64,000 nt of DNA from assembly GCA_963732415.1 (NCBI GenBank), contig CAVSZK010000021.1, positions 358,654 through 422,653 on the forward strand, in the 5' to 3' direction. Made by a program: the position numbers and the translations under genes. Shown piece by piece: positions 55,244 through 64,000 of this stretch (positions are counted from its first letter, which is position 1; the number at the start of each line of letters is the position of its first letter). This DNA comes from RPQJ01 sp963732415. GTDB taxonomy: Bacteria > Pseudomonadota > Gammaproteobacteria > Steroidobacterales > Steroidobacteraceae. The notes beneath the pieces are model-generated. The model had not been told where the DNA came from and did no database searches. It saw only the letters and a list, made by a program, of their open reading frames with translations.

Positions 55244-57937
55244 ATGGCACACCACAATCGGTCATGGCTGGTTCCCGCGCTGCTCGTGACGCTCGCGCTG
55301 TCGGGCTGCGACCTGTTCGCGAGCTCGGACACGCGCATCGACCGGGCGGCCAAGCACATGTCGGAGGGCGACTACGCCACGGCCGTGATCGAGCTGCGCA
55401 ACGCGCTCGAAAAGGATCCGGACAACGCCCGCGGGCGGCTGCTGCTGGCCGAGGTGTCGCTGCAGGCGGGCGACACGCAGTCGGCAGAAAAAGAGATCAA
55501 GCGCGCCCGCGACGCCGGCGCCGCGCCCGGTGACCTGGCGCCGCTGCAGGGGCTGCTGCTCGAGACGACAGGGCAGTGGCAGGCGCTCGCAGAGGCGATG
55601 GCGGCCCCGATTCCCGGCTTCAATGAAGCCGAGCGGCTCGATTACCTGGCCAACGCGAAGCTGGCGCTCGGCGACCCCGAGGCTGCACTCGCGACGCTGG
55701 ACGAAGCGCTGGCGCTGAAGCCCACCGGCGACCTTGCGCTGCGGGTGCAGACCGACCATGCCCGGGTACTGGCCACTACCGGCAAGGTCGAAGACGCGCT
55801 GGCCGAAATCGACCAGGTGCTGGCCGCCCAGCCGGGGTATCCCGCGGCGTCGATACTCAAGTCATCGCTGCTGATAGCACGCGGCGACGTGGCCGGAGCC
55901 GAGAAAGTTCTTGCGGCCGTGCCGGTAGACGACCCCAAGGCCCGGGTCAGCGTCCGCGACAAGATCACGGTACTGAGCGCTCTGGCCGAGGTGCAGCTTG
56001 CGCAGCGCAAGGTCGACGAGGCCCGTGCCACTGCCCAGCGCCTCGACGAGGTTGCGCCGGGCTCCCCCGTTGCGTTGCTGATAAAGGGCCGCGTCGATCT
56101 CGCGGCCGGCGACGCGGACGGCGCCGTCACCCAGTTCCAGAAGGCAGTGCAGCGCGCACCGGACTTCGCGTTCGCACGCGTGTGGCTGGCCACTGCGTAC
56201 ATGAAGCAGGGCAACACGGCGCTTGCCGAGACGGAACTGCAGCGCGTGCTGCAGTCGTCTCCCGACAACGTGGAGGCGCGCAAGCTGCTCGCCGAGAGCC
56301 AGATCCGCGCCGGTCGCGCAGCGGCGGCACTCGAGACGCTGAAGCCGTTGATTGCAGCCGACACCAAGGATCCCGCAGTCTATGCGCTGGTCGGCCAGGC
56401 GCAGTTGATGCAAGGCGACCAGGGCGCGGCCGAGAGCATGCTCGAGCAGGGCATCGAGGCTGCACCCAACAGCACGGCGCTCAAGCTGGGCGCCGCGGCC
56501 AACTACCTCGCTACCGGTGACCGGCAGCGCGCGCTCGAACTGCTGGCACAGGTTCCGGACGACGAGGGCGGCGTGCGCAAGCGGCAGCTGCAGGTGATTG
56601 CGCTGGCCTCCGGCAAGGACAAGGCCGTGGCGCGGCTGGAGATCGAGGCGCTGGCCAGCCGCAACCCGAAGGACGCGGAACTGCAGATGCTGGCCGGTGC
56701 ATGGCTTGCCTCGCAGGGCGAGTATGCCGACGCCGAGCGCTACCTGAAGAAGGCGCTGGAACTCGCGCCGAACGATGGCCGCGCGATGCTGGGCCTGTCG
56801 CAGCTTGCGGCGCAACGTGGTGATGCTGCCGCGTCGAAGCAGTGGCTCGAGGAGTGGCACAAGCGCGATCCTGATTCCGCCGAGGCCACGCTTCGCCTTG
56901 CGCGCATGGCGTTTGCGGGCGGCGACACTACCACCGGCACCACGCTGGTCGCCCAGGCCATCTCTTCGTCACCGAAGAATGCGGCGGTGGCCGATGCGGC
57001 GGCTCGCGTGCTGCTCGATGCGGGGCAGAACGAGGCGGCGGTCAAGTACCTCGAGGCCGCGTTGAAGCTCGATTCCAGCAACAAGGTCCTGCTGTTCGAC
57101 CTGGCGCGGGCGCAGACGGCGCTCTCGAAACGCAGCGAGGCGCGCGCATCGCTCGAGAAAGCGCTCTCCGTGGACGCGAACTGGGCACCCGCGCTCGCGG
57201 CGCTGGCGCAGGTCAATGTCGCCGACGGCAAGATTCCTGAGGCATTGGAGCTGGCCGCGCGGCTGAAGAAGGCGCTGCCGAATCCGGCTGCGGGCTTTGC
57301 GCTCGAGGGCGACATCTACATGGCGTCCAAACAGTTCGACAAGGCAGTAAGCGCGTACGCGGCGGGCTACTCGGCCCGGCCGAGCGCGCAGCTCGCGATC
57401 GGTGGGTACCGTGCCCGTCGTGCGGCGGACCAGAAGCCATACACCGAGCCGCTGGCCACCTGGCTCAAGGCGAACCCGGGCGACGCCACGATCCGCTCCA
57501 TGCTGGCCGAGTCGCTGCAGGCCGACGGTGATGAGGCCGGGGCGATTCGCGAATATGAGCGCGTCGTGTCCAGCGCCCCGAACAATGTCTTTGCGCTCAA
57601 TAACCTCGCTGTCCTTTACCAGCGGGCCGGCGACAAGCGTGCCGTGGAGACTGCGAAGCGCGCATACGAGCTGGTTCCAAGTGCCCCGGCGATCGCCGAC
57701 ACCTACGGCTGGATCCTGCTCCAGTCCGGCGCTACTGCCGAGGGCCTTAAGTTAATTCGCCAAGCCGCTGATAATCTGAAGAATGTTCCCGAGATCCAGT
57801 ATCATCTCGGGGTGGCGCTGGCCCGCACGGGAGACACGGCCGGCAGCCGCAAGGCGCTCGAGGGGGCGATTGCGGCCGCGGGCGCGGGCGATGACTGGAA
57901 GGCGGCGGCCGAGAAGGAACTGGCGACGCTGAAGTGA
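55244..57937 (+). CDS. prsT: PrsT, PEP-CTERM system TPR-repeat lipoprotein
   Basis: 897 aa. The lipobox LALSGC at residues 17-22 predicts a lipid anchor at Cys22. The remainder is a long array of TPR repeats (for example MSEGDYATAVIELRNALEKDPDN, AMLMQGDQGAAESMLEQGI and ALNNLAVLYQRAGDKRAVETA), twenty or more by eye. It is the periplasmic or outer-membrane scaffold characteristic of exosortase A loci (TIGR02917 type) and probably links the EPS assembly steps. It has its own ribosome site (GAGG, 12 bases before ATG). The spacing to xrtA (37) and to the export gene (110) suggests one long operon. Confidence 0.94.
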   Translation: MAHHNRSWLVPALLVTLALSGCDLFASSDTRIDRAAKHMSEGDYATAVIELRNALEKDPDNARGRLLLAEVSLQAGDTQSAEKEIKRARDAGAAPGDLAPLQGLLLETTGQWQALAEAMAAPIPGFNEAERLDYLANAKLALGDPEAALATLDEALALKPTGDLALRVQTDHARVLATTGKVEDALAEIDQVLAAQPGYPAASILKSSLLIARGDVAGAEKVLAAVPVDDPKARVSVRDKITVLSALAEVQLAQRKVDEARATAQRLDEVAPGSPVALLIKGRVDLAAGDADGAVTQFQKAVQRAPDFAFARVWLATAYMKQGNTALAETELQRVLQSSPDNVEARKLLAESQIRAGRAAAALETLKPLIAADTKDPAVYALVGQAQLMQGDQGAAESMLEQGIEAAPNSTALKLGAAANYLATGDRQRALELLAQVPDDEGGVRKRQLQVIALASGKDKAVARLEIEALASRNPKDAELQMLAGAWLASQGEYADAERYLKKALELAPNDGRAMLGLSQLAAQRGDAAASKQWLEEWHKRDPDSAEATLRLARMAFAGGDTTTGTTLVAQAISSSPKNAAVADAAARVLLDAGQNEAAVKYLEAALKLDSSNKVLLFDLARAQTALSKRSEARASLEKALSVDANWAPALAALAQVNVADGKIPEALELAARLKKALPNPAAGFALEGDIYMASKQFDKAVSAYAAGYSARPSAQLAIGGYRARRAADQKPYTEPLATWLKANPGDATIRSMLAESLQADGDEAGAIREYERVVSSAPNNVFALNNLAVLYQRAGDKRAVETAKRAYELVPSAPAIADTYGWILLQSGATAEGLKLIRQAADNLKNVPEIQYHLGVALARTGDTAGSRKALEGAIAAAGAGDDWKAAAEKELATLK

Positions 57938-58047
57938 GACACCGTCGAATGACGTGCCTGCCAGTGTGCATCGAGTCACCCTTTGAGCCACGGGGCACGG
58001 GTAGCATGGCCGGCGGTGGTTCCCCCGGCAATAGACCGAGGAATAGC

Positions 58048-58713
58048 ATGAAGATTGGATCATTCAAAACCTGGCGATTGCTGTTGCTTGCCCTGCTGCC
58101 GCTGTCGGCATTCGGCCAGTCGGCCGAGCCGATGGCGGATCCTGCGGCACCCACGGCAAGCCCGCCGACCGTAGTTGCCCCGGCGCCGTCCCCGCTCAGC
58201 GCGACGGAGGCGGCCATGTACCAGATCGGCCCGGGCGACGTGCTGCAGGTCTTCGTCTGGCGCAACCCCGAACTCACCGTTTCAGTGCCCGTGCGGCCCG
58301 ACGGCAAGATCTCCACGCCGCTGGTCGAGGACATGGTGGCGATCGGCAAGACGCCCACCGAGCTTGCGCGCGACGTCGAGACGGTGCTGGGTGAATACAT
58401 CCGCTCGCCCCAGGTCAGCATCATCGTGATGACGCCGCAGAGCCAGTTCAGCCAGGTCAAGGTCGTGGGGCAGGTGGCGCACCCGGCGCCGCTGCCGTAT
58501 CGCAGCGGGATGACGGTGCTCGACGCGGTGCTCGCGGCGGGCGGCATGACGCCGTTCGCGGCCGGCAACCGTACCAAGATCGTGCGCACCGAGAACGGCA
58601 AGCAGGTCGAGATCAAGGTGAAGCTCGACGACATCGTCAACGACGGCGACATCAAGCAGAACGTCGAGGTACGCCCGGGCGACCTGGTCGTCGTGCCTGA
58701 AAGCCGGTGGTGA
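58048..58713 (+). CDS. Outer-membrane polysaccharide export protein (Wza-like, XrtA-associated)
   Basis: 221 aa from ATG 58048, with GAGGAA at 58038-58043. A signal peptide ends at LPLSAFG. The Poly_export domain (MYQIGPGDVLQVFVWRNPELTVSVPVRPDGKISTPLVEDM, about 52-130) is followed by an SLBB domain (QVKVVGQVAHPAPLPYRSGMTVLDAVLAAGGMTPFA). The final segment VRPGDLVVVPESRW is typical. It forms the periplasmic and outer-membrane channel for the exopolysaccharide. The short form without a C-terminal helix is the XrtA-linked variant. It is 7 bases from the chain-length gene. Confidence 0.94.
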   Translation: MKIGSFKTWRLLLLALLPLSAFGQSAEPMADPAAPTASPPTVVAPAPSPLSATEAAMYQIGPGDVLQVFVWRNPELTVSVPVRPDGKISTPLVEDMVAIGKTPTELARDVETVLGEYIRSPQVSIIVMTPQSQFSQVKVVGQVAHPAPLPYRSGMTVLDAVLAAGGMTPFAAGNRTKIVRTENGKQVEIKVKLDDIVNDGDIKQNVEVRPGDLVVVPESRW

Positions 58714-58720
58714 GAAAATC

Positions 58721-60349
58721 ATGCAGGAATTACTGAGCCAGTTACTCGACCAGGCGCGCGGCATGTGGCGCTTCCGGCGCCCCGCGCTGGTGGTCGCGTG
58801 GATCATCTGCATTCTCGGCTGGATCATCGTGTTGAGCCTGCCGCCCGTGTACGAGGCGCAGGCTCGCATCTACGTCGACACCTCGGCCGTGCTGCGGCCG
58901 CTGCTGCAGGGCATCGCGGTCGAACAGGACATCACCGCGCAGTTGAACTACGTGCGTCAGGCGCTGCTGAGCCGTCCGCAGCTGGAAAAAGTCGCCCGCG
59001 ATACCGACCTCGACCTGCAGGCGACCACGCCGCAGGAGAAGGACGACCTGATCGATTCGCTGCGCGAACGCGTGCAGATCGGAGTCTGGGGTGAATCGAC
59101 TTCGTCAAAGAGCGCGCGCAAGCCGCAGGCCGCCAGCAGCCTGTACCAGGTCTCGTTCCAGGACCCGAAGCGGGGCCAGGCGCTGAAGGTCGTGCAGGAG
59201 CTGGTCAACTCCTTCGTCGAGGACTCGCTGGGCGGCAAGCGCAGCGGTTCCGACGCGGCGCAGAAGTTCCTCGAGGCGCAGATCGCCGGGTATCAGAAGC
59301 GCCTGGGCGACTCCGAGCAACAGCTCGCCGAGTTCAAGCGCAACAATGCGGGCCTGGTGCCCGGTTCGTCGGGCGATTACTTCTCGCGCATGCAGGCCGA
59401 ATCAGAGGCGCTTGCGCAGGCGCAGGCCAACCTGAAAGTGGCGCTGCAGCGCCGCGACGAACTGCAGCGCCAGCTGCGGGGAGAGTCGACCTACACCCCG
59501 ATGGGCAAGGGCGGCAATCGAATGTCCACGACCGGCGCCGAAGCCGCCGCCGGTGGCAACATCGAGCAGCGCATCGGCGAGACCCAGCGCGCGCTGGACG
59601 CGATGCTGATGCGCTACACGGACAAGCACCCGGACGTGGTCGCGGCCCGCAAGAACCTCGAGGACCTCAAGGCCCAGCAGCAGGCCGAGATCGCGGCACT
59701 GCGCCGTGGCGAGGCGTCCACGCAGACCATGGCCAGCCTGAGTGCCAATCCCGTCTACCAGCAGATCCAGGCCCAGTTGAACCAGGCCAACGTGGACGTC
59801 GTCGCCGCGCAGAGCCAGGTGAGCGTGCACCAGGCGCAGATCGCCCAGTACAAGGGCATGATGAACACCGCGCCCGAGGTCGAGGCCGAGTATTCGCGAC
59901 TCACCCGCGACTATGAGACCACCAGGGCGCAGTACAACGAGCTGGTCGGCCGCCTGGGCCGGGCCCAGATCTCAGACGACGCCGAGCAGACCGGCGTGGT
60001 GCGTTTCGAGATCATCGATCCGCCGAACGTCGGCGTCGATCCGATCGCCCCCGACCGCCCACGGCTGCTGGCGCTGGTGCTGGCGGTCGGCCTCGCTGCG
60101 GCACTTGCGCTTGCGTTCGTGCTGCACCAGTTGAAGCCCGTGTTTACCAGCACGGTGTCGCTGGGCGACATCACCGGCCTGCCGGTGCTGGGCGCCGTCA
60201 GCCGCACCTGGCGCGAGCGTCATCGTGCCGAGCGGCGCCAGGAGATGTTGAGGGTGTCCATGGCCGCTGCCGGGTTACTGCTGGTGTTTGGTCTTGTCAT
60301 GCTGGCCGAGGATCGCGCGGTGCGCATGATCCAAGGCCTGTTCGCATAG
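58721..60349 (+). CDS. XrtA-associated polysaccharide chain-length determinant (Wzz-type co-polymerase)
   Basis: 542 aa. The N-terminal membrane helix (ALVVAWIICILGWIIVLSL) and two C-terminal helices (near LLALVLAVGLAAALALAFVLHQ and AAGLLLVFGLVMLAEDRAV) flank a long periplasmic coiled-coil region rich in Gln, Ala and Glu (about 160-420). IDPPNVGVDPIAPDRPR before the second helix is the GNVR-like signature. It sets chain length and spans towards the Wza-type pore. The tyrosine kinase partner is the next gene, 8 bases on, as a separate polypeptide. Confidence 0.93.
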   Translation: MQELLSQLLDQARGMWRFRRPALVVAWIICILGWIIVLSLPPVYEAQARIYVDTSAVLRPLLQGIAVEQDITAQLNYVRQALLSRPQLEKVARDTDLDLQATTPQEKDDLIDSLRERVQIGVWGESTSSKSARKPQAASSLYQVSFQDPKRGQALKVVQELVNSFVEDSLGGKRSGSDAAQKFLEAQIAGYQKRLGDSEQQLAEFKRNNAGLVPGSSGDYFSRMQAESEALAQAQANLKVALQRRDELQRQLRGESTYTPMGKGGNRMSTTGAEAAAGGNIEQRIGETQRALDAMLMRYTDKHPDVVAARKNLEDLKAQQQAEIAALRRGEASTQTMASLSANPVYQQIQAQLNQANVDVVAAQSQVSVHQAQIAQYKGMMNTAPEVEAEYSRLTRDYETTRAQYNELVGRLGRAQISDDAEQTGVVRFEIIDPPNVGVDPIAPDRPRLLALVLAVGLAAALALAFVLHQLKPVFTSTVSLGDITGLPVLGAVSRTWRERHRAERRQEMLRVSMAAAGLLLVFGLVMLAEDRAVRMIQGLFA

Positions 60350-60357
60350 GAGCCCCC

Positions 60358-61296
60358 ATGAGTCTGGTCGAACAGGCGCTGAAGAAAGCCAAGCAAGCCG
60401 GGCAGCCGCAGCCGCTGTCCACCCACCCGACGGCCACACCGGCCGCCGACGAACCCGCGCTGCCGCCCGGACGGTCGCCGGCGTTGCCGTCCGATGAGAT
60501 CATCGAGCCGTCGCCCGAGATTACCTCGACCGTGAGGTCGCTCAACTTCGTCGAAGTGGACACGGGTACCCTGCGCGCGGCCGGATACCTGCCCCCGCAG
60601 GAGCAGGAGCGCGAGATCGCCGAGCAGTTCCGGCACATCAAGCGACCGCTGATAGCGCGCGCAGTCGGCCGCGGCCAGGAGCGGATGCCGCTCGCCAATC
60701 GCATTGCCGTCACCAGTGCACTGCAGGGCGAGGGCAAGACCTTCGCCAGCATCAATCTCGCGCTCAGCATTGCGCTCGAGAAGGACGTGCGAGTACTGCT
60801 GGTCGATACCGATGCGGCGCGGCCGGAGACGAGCCGCGTATTCGGCGTAAAGGGGAAGCCGGGCCTGTACGATGCCCTCGCGAACCCGGACCTGGACGCA
60901 GCGTCGCTGGTGTACGAAACAGACGTGCACGGCCTGTGCGTGCTGCCGGCCGGTACGGCTGACATCACGGCTGCAGAATGGCTCGCGAGCCCGCGCATGG
61001 ACGAGGTGCTGCGCAGGCTGGTCGGCAACGATGGCAACACGATCCTGGTGCTTGACTCGCCGCCGCTGCTGGTGACCAACGAAGCCAAGTCGATCTGCGA
61101 AGCAGTGGGGCAGGTGGTACTGGTCGTGCTCGCCAACCAGACGCCGCAACGGGCAGTGACAGACGCCGTGGCGCACATCTCCGAAGGCAAGCATGTCAGC
61201 CTGCTGCTGAACGGCTCGGAGACCGTATCGGGGGTGGGCTATGGATACTACGGTGGCATGTACCAGTACGGTCGCGCGGGCCATGGGGCGGCCTGA
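60358..61296 (+). CDS. XrtA-associated tyrosine autokinase
   Basis: 312 aa BY-kinase that regulates polymer export by cycles of autophosphorylation with the preceding chain-length protein. Walker A is SALQGEGKTFASINLALSIA (about residue 120), Walker A' is VRVLLVDTDAARP and Walker B is ILVLDSPPLLVTNE. The C-terminal tyrosine cluster GVGYGYYGGMYQYGRAG is the phosphorylation tail. The N-terminal 100 residues are a poorly conserved Pro/Ala linker. The stop lies 14 bases into the next gene. Confidence 0.94.
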   Translation: MSLVEQALKKAKQAGQPQPLSTHPTATPAADEPALPPGRSPALPSDEIIEPSPEITSTVRSLNFVEVDTGTLRAAGYLPPQEQEREIAEQFRHIKRPLIARAVGRGQERMPLANRIAVTSALQGEGKTFASINLALSIALEKDVRVLLVDTDAARPETSRVFGVKGKPGLYDALANPDLDAASLVYETDVHGLCVLPAGTADITAAEWLASPRMDEVLRRLVGNDGNTILVLDSPPLLVTNEAKSICEAVGQVVLVVLANQTPQRAVTDAVAHISEGKHVSLLLNGSETVSGVGYGYYGGMYQYGRAGHGAA

Positions 61297-62599
61297 GCGC
61301 ACGCGTCACGGACGCCGCTCAGCGGCGTCTGCGCTAGCTTGCGCCATCGCGCTGACGCTCGCCGCCGCCGGTGCGCGGGCCCAGGAGTTCAACTACGACC
61401 TCAAGTCCGGCATCGGGCATTCGAACAACATCGCGCGTACCCAGACCGACACCATCGATGAATGGATCCTGGGCCTGGGGCTGGGTTTTGATTACGCGTA
61501 CCAAAGCGGCCGCATCGACGCGACCGCGTTCAGCGACCTGGTCTGGTACGACTATCTCGAGAACACCTACGACTCCAATGTCATTGGAAATTTCGCGGGC
61601 AGCCTCTTGTACACCATCGCTCCCGAGCGGTTTACCTGGACGTTTACCAACACCTTCGGCCAGGCACAGAGCGACCCGTTCCAGCCTGTGACGCCGGACA
61701 ACAGCGAGAACATCAACGTCTTCACCACCGGGCCCGATTTCATGTTCTCGGTTGGCCCTCGCTACCAGGCGCGTGTGTTCGGGCGCTGGACCGACCTCTA
61801 CTACCAGACGAATCCCTACGGTGGCCAGCGCTGGCTGGGCGGCCTGTCGTTCGAGCGCGCGCTGTCGGCGCAGTCCACGCTGTCGCTGAACGGCACCTAC
61901 GCGAAGATGAATTACTACGACCAGCCCTCGCAGTACGATTTCAACGTGCAGGAGTATTACGCGGGCTACAAGACCGCGAATGCGCGCACCTCGTTGCTGG
62001 TGAACCTGGGCTATCGGACGCTCACCCGGGATGGCTCGACCACGGACGGACCGCTGGTCAAGCTGAACCTGACGCGCAAGCTGAGCGGGTATTCGTCGAT
62101 CATGTTGGATGCGGGGTCGCAGTATGGCGACGCGGGTACGTTCCTCAGCGAAGAAGGTCGGCCGCCCAGTGGGGGAGGACAGGGTCCGCTCTACGCGAAC
62201 CGCGACGTTGCGGTACGCAACAATGTCGAGGGCACGTGGCGGATTGACCGGCAGCGTACCAATATCTGGTTTAGCGCGGGCTATGAGCAGTTGGACTACG
62301 TAGACAACGATGCGCAGGACCAGGACTGGGTATCGCTGCGTGCCCGCGCGTCGCGCAGGCTGAATGAGGCCTTGACGCTGGGTGCAGGTGTTTCCTGGCG
62401 CGACTACACGTTCCCCAACGCGTCGGGCCAGGACTACAACCAGTTCGAGGTCCGCGCTGACCTGAACTGGAAGCCGGCGCGCGCTTTTTACGTAGACCTG
62501 GCGGCCGAGTACAACACACGGAATTCCGACAGCCCGACGGGCGGCTACGACGAGACACGGTTCTTCCTGTGGCTGGGCTATGCCCCCGAGCGGCTTTGA
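61283..62599 (+). CDS. XrtA-system outer-membrane beta-barrel protein
   Basis: 438 aa from ATG 61283, overlapping the kinase gene by 14 bases in another frame. A signal peptide (ALACAIALTLAAAGARA) is followed by a barrel-like body with alternating aromatic strands (FDYAYQSGRIDATAFSDLVWYDY, DLNWKPARAFYVDLAAEYNT) and a terminal FFLWLGYAPERL strand. Proteins of this kind (TIGR03016 type) occur only with exosortase A loci. They are thought to be outer-membrane components, but their exact role is unknown. A Wzi or EPS-anchoring function would fit the location. Confidence 0.87.
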   Translation: MGRPERTRHGRRSAASALACAIALTLAAAGARAQEFNYDLKSGIGHSNNIARTQTDTIDEWILGLGLGFDYAYQSGRIDATAFSDLVWYDYLENTYDSNVIGNFAGSLLYTIAPERFTWTFTNTFGQAQSDPFQPVTPDNSENINVFTTGPDFMFSVGPRYQARVFGRWTDLYYQTNPYGGQRWLGGLSFERALSAQSTLSLNGTYAKMNYYDQPSQYDFNVQEYYAGYKTANARTSLLVNLGYRTLTRDGSTTDGPLVKLNLTRKLSGYSSIMLDAGSQYGDAGTFLSEEGRPPSGGGQGPLYANRDVAVRNNVEGTWRIDRQRTNIWFSAGYEQLDYVDNDAQDQDWVSLRARASRRLNEALTLGAGVSWRDYTFPNASGQDYNQFEVRADLNWKPARAFYVDLAAEYNTRNSDSPTGGYDETRFFLWLGYAPERL

Positions 62600-62615
62600 T
62601 GCCGTGCGGCCTGGG

Positions 62616-63479
62616 ATGGGGGAGATCGTCAATGCCATGACGGTGGACGTGGAAGACTACTTCCACGTCTCAGCGCTGGCCAAGTCCATCCCCCGCAGCC
62701 AATGGGACTCGATGGAGTACCGCGCCGAGCAGAGCACGGGGCGACTGCTCGAACTGTTCGGATCCCGCGGCATCCACGCGACGTTCTTCGTGCTGGGCTG
62801 GGTGGCCGCTCGCTCGCCGGGGCTGGTGCGCCGTATTGCGGAAGCCGGCCACGAGATCGCCTGCCACGGCGAATCACACGAACTCGTCTATCGCCAGACG
62901 CCCGAAGTATTTCGAAACGAGACCTTCGGTTCGAAGCGGCGCCTCGAGGACCTGATTGGCGTGCCGGTGCGTGGTTATCGCGCCGCAAGCTACTCCGTGA
63001 CGAAGCAGTCACTGTGGGCGCTCGACGTGATCCTGGATGCCGGCTTCGAGTACGACTCGAGCGTATTCCCGATCCGGCACGACGTGTACGGCCTGCCCGA
63101 CGCGCCGCTGCGCCCCGCCCTGATGACCGCGCCGAGCGGCCGCACGCTGGTCGAGTTTCCACTCTCGACGGCGAGCTATCTCGGCATGCGCCTGCCGGTC
63201 GCGGGCGGCGGATATTTCCGGCTGCTGCCGTACTGGTTGATCAGTGCCGGCCTGCGGCAGGTGAATCGCAAGGACGCGAGTCCCTTCGTGTTCTACCTGC
63301 ACCCGTGGGAAGTGGACCCGGGACAGCCTCGCATCAAGGCCTCACTGAAGTCACGGCTCCGCCACTACACGAACCTCGACGTATGCGAGGCGCGGCTCGC
63401 GCGACTGATCGATGAGTTCCGTTTCGGACGCATGGATGAGGTGCTCGCCAGCCAGCACCTCATTCCTGGCGGGCATTGA
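62616..63479 (+). CDS. XrtA-system polysaccharide deacetylase (CE4 fold)
   Basis: 287 aa from ATG 62616 (IVNAMTVDVEDYFHVSA is the conserved N-terminus). NodB-type motifs: catalytic Asp in TVDVEDYF, metal-site histidines in HEIACHGESHELVYR, RGYRAASYSV, and a late FYLHPWEVDPGQP. It removes acetyl groups from sugars in the growing or secreted polymer. Lack of a signal peptide suggests cytoplasmic or cytoplasmic-face action, as usual for this XrtA-linked group. It lies 16 bases after the barrel gene, and a sulfotransferase follows after 5. Confidence 0.92.
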   Translation: MGEIVNAMTVDVEDYFHVSALAKSIPRSQWDSMEYRAEQSTGRLLELFGSRGIHATFFVLGWVAARSPGLVRRIAEAGHEIACHGESHELVYRQTPEVFRNETFGSKRRLEDLIGVPVRGYRAASYSVTKQSLWALDVILDAGFEYDSSVFPIRHDVYGLPDAPLRPALMTAPSGRTLVEFPLSTASYLGMRLPVAGGGYFRLLPYWLISAGLRQVNRKDASPFVFYLHPWEVDPGQPRIKASLKSRLRHYTNLDVCEARLARLIDEFRFGRMDEVLASQHLIPGGH

Positions 63480-63484
63480 AACGA

Positions 63485-64000
63485 GTGCCGCGCGACAAGC
63501 TTCCATCGTTGTTCATTGTCGGCGCACCAAAGTGCGGCACGACGTCGATGGCGTCGTGGCTGAACGCGCATCCGAATGTGTTCATGTCGAGGCCGAAGGA
63601 GCCGCATTACTTCTGCACCGACCTGCCGGGGACGCGCGGTTTCGACGAGCTGGCTTCGTATCTGAGGATTTTCGAGACTGCGTCAGACGAACACCTCGTG
63701 CTCGGGGAATCGTCGACCTGGTACCTGTACAGCGAGACGGCCATACCGGGCATCCTGGAATTCAATCCAGCGGCGCGGGTTCTTGTGATGGTCCGGAATC
63801 CCGTCCAGATGGCCCAGTCCCTCCACGGACAGTTGCTGTACAACGGGATAGAGACCGAGCCGGACTTCGCGCGCGCGTGGACGCTCCAGCAGCAGCGAGC
63901 GGACCGCAGGTTCCTGCAGTATGCGAAGGTCTGCGCGCTGGGCGAACAGTTGTCGAGGGCGATCGCGGTCGTGCCACCTGGGCAGTTAAAAATTATCATT
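63485..64000 (+). CDS. Sulfotransferase domain protein, 3' end outside window
   Basis: 172 codons are visible, with no stop before the window ends. The GTG start at 63485 is 5 bases behind the deacetylase stop codon. The first strand carries the PAPS-binding loop SLFIVGAPKCGTTSMASWL (residues 8-26); SRPKEPHYF and the later RVLVMVRNPVQMAQSLHGQLL (3'-phosphate site) support a PAPS-dependent sulfotransferase of the heparan-sulfate or NodH type. It is probably part of the EPS operon and would sulfate the polymer or a lipid. It is different from the TPR-fused sulfotransferase at 7842. Confidence 0.88.
   Translation, partial: MPRDKLPSLFIVGAPKCGTTSMASWLNAHPNVFMSRPKEPHYFCTDLPGTRGFDELASYLRIFETASDEHLVLGESSTWYLYSETAIPGILEFNPAARVLVMVRNPVQMAQSLHGQLLYNGIETEPDFARAWTLQQQRADRRFLQYAKVCALGEQLSRAIAVVPPGQLKIII

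Overview
The window is GC-rich, densely coded DNA that reads as the chromosome of a Gram-negative gammaproteobacterium. The evidence is gene order: tig-clpP-clpX-lon-hupB-ppiD, and gloB/mltD/fabI divergent from a yafS-like methyltransferase-rnhA-dnaQ block. TonB-dependent uptake, NhaB, PpiD and a complete exosortase A (XrtA)/PEP-CTERM exopolysaccharide system fit the same picture. The genus cannot be read from the sequence. A lineage near Nevskiales, Steroidobacterales or Woeseiales is a guess from gene style only. No phage, insertion sequence or CRISPR array was seen.

Layout. 1-2161: 3' part of a P2-type cation ATPase. 2220-12457: an accessory block with a MocR-type regulator, nitrilase-family amidohydrolase, TonB-dependent receptor, TPR-sulfotransferase, secreted serine hydrolase and MFS transporter, probably for uptake and breakdown of an unidentified substrate. 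12503-14518: tRNA-Leu and a membrane-anchored TolB/FlgO-like TPR protein. 14725-23292: protein quality control (trigger factor, ClpP, ClpX, Lon, HU, PpiD) with tRNA-Val and tRNA-Asp. 23362-31294: FabI, MltD, GloB, methyltransferase, RNase HI, a sugar aminotransferase, DnaQ and NhaB. 31431-41200: sugar-nucleotide and glycosyltransferase genes for a uronate- and mannose-containing polysaccharide, with an SLC13-type permease in the middle. 41291-46371: tRNA-Val, a VapBC module, gltX, a PEP-CTERM protein, a vWA lipoprotein, tRNA-Glu and tRNA-Ala. 46715-64000: the exosortase/EPS core: initiating sugar transferase, PrsK, an Ig-repeat surface protein, PrsR, XrtA-EpsI, PrsT, export protein, chain-length protein, tyrosine autokinase, outer-membrane barrel protein, deacetylase and a truncated sulfotransferase.

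How it fits together. Activated sugars from 28-40 kb (UDP-GlcA, UDP-GalA, a UDP-HexNAc uronate, GDP-mannose) can feed the polymer built by the 46-64 kb machinery. XrtA would process PEP-CTERM proteins such as the one at 43733-44416. That gene has a near-perfect sigma-54 promoter, and the sigma-54 activator PrsR with its kinase PrsK is encoded 8 kb away. A cyclic di-GMP-I riboswitch lies just upstream of the Ig-repeat surface protein between prsK and prsR. This adds a second-messenger input to a system otherwise read as PrsK/PrsR-controlled.

The most unusual non-coding feature is a family of about 25-bp palindromes (core GGTGCCAGGCACC) at six places. Two copies sit inside the xrtA reading frame and appear to be translated into a linker between the exosortase and EpsI domains.
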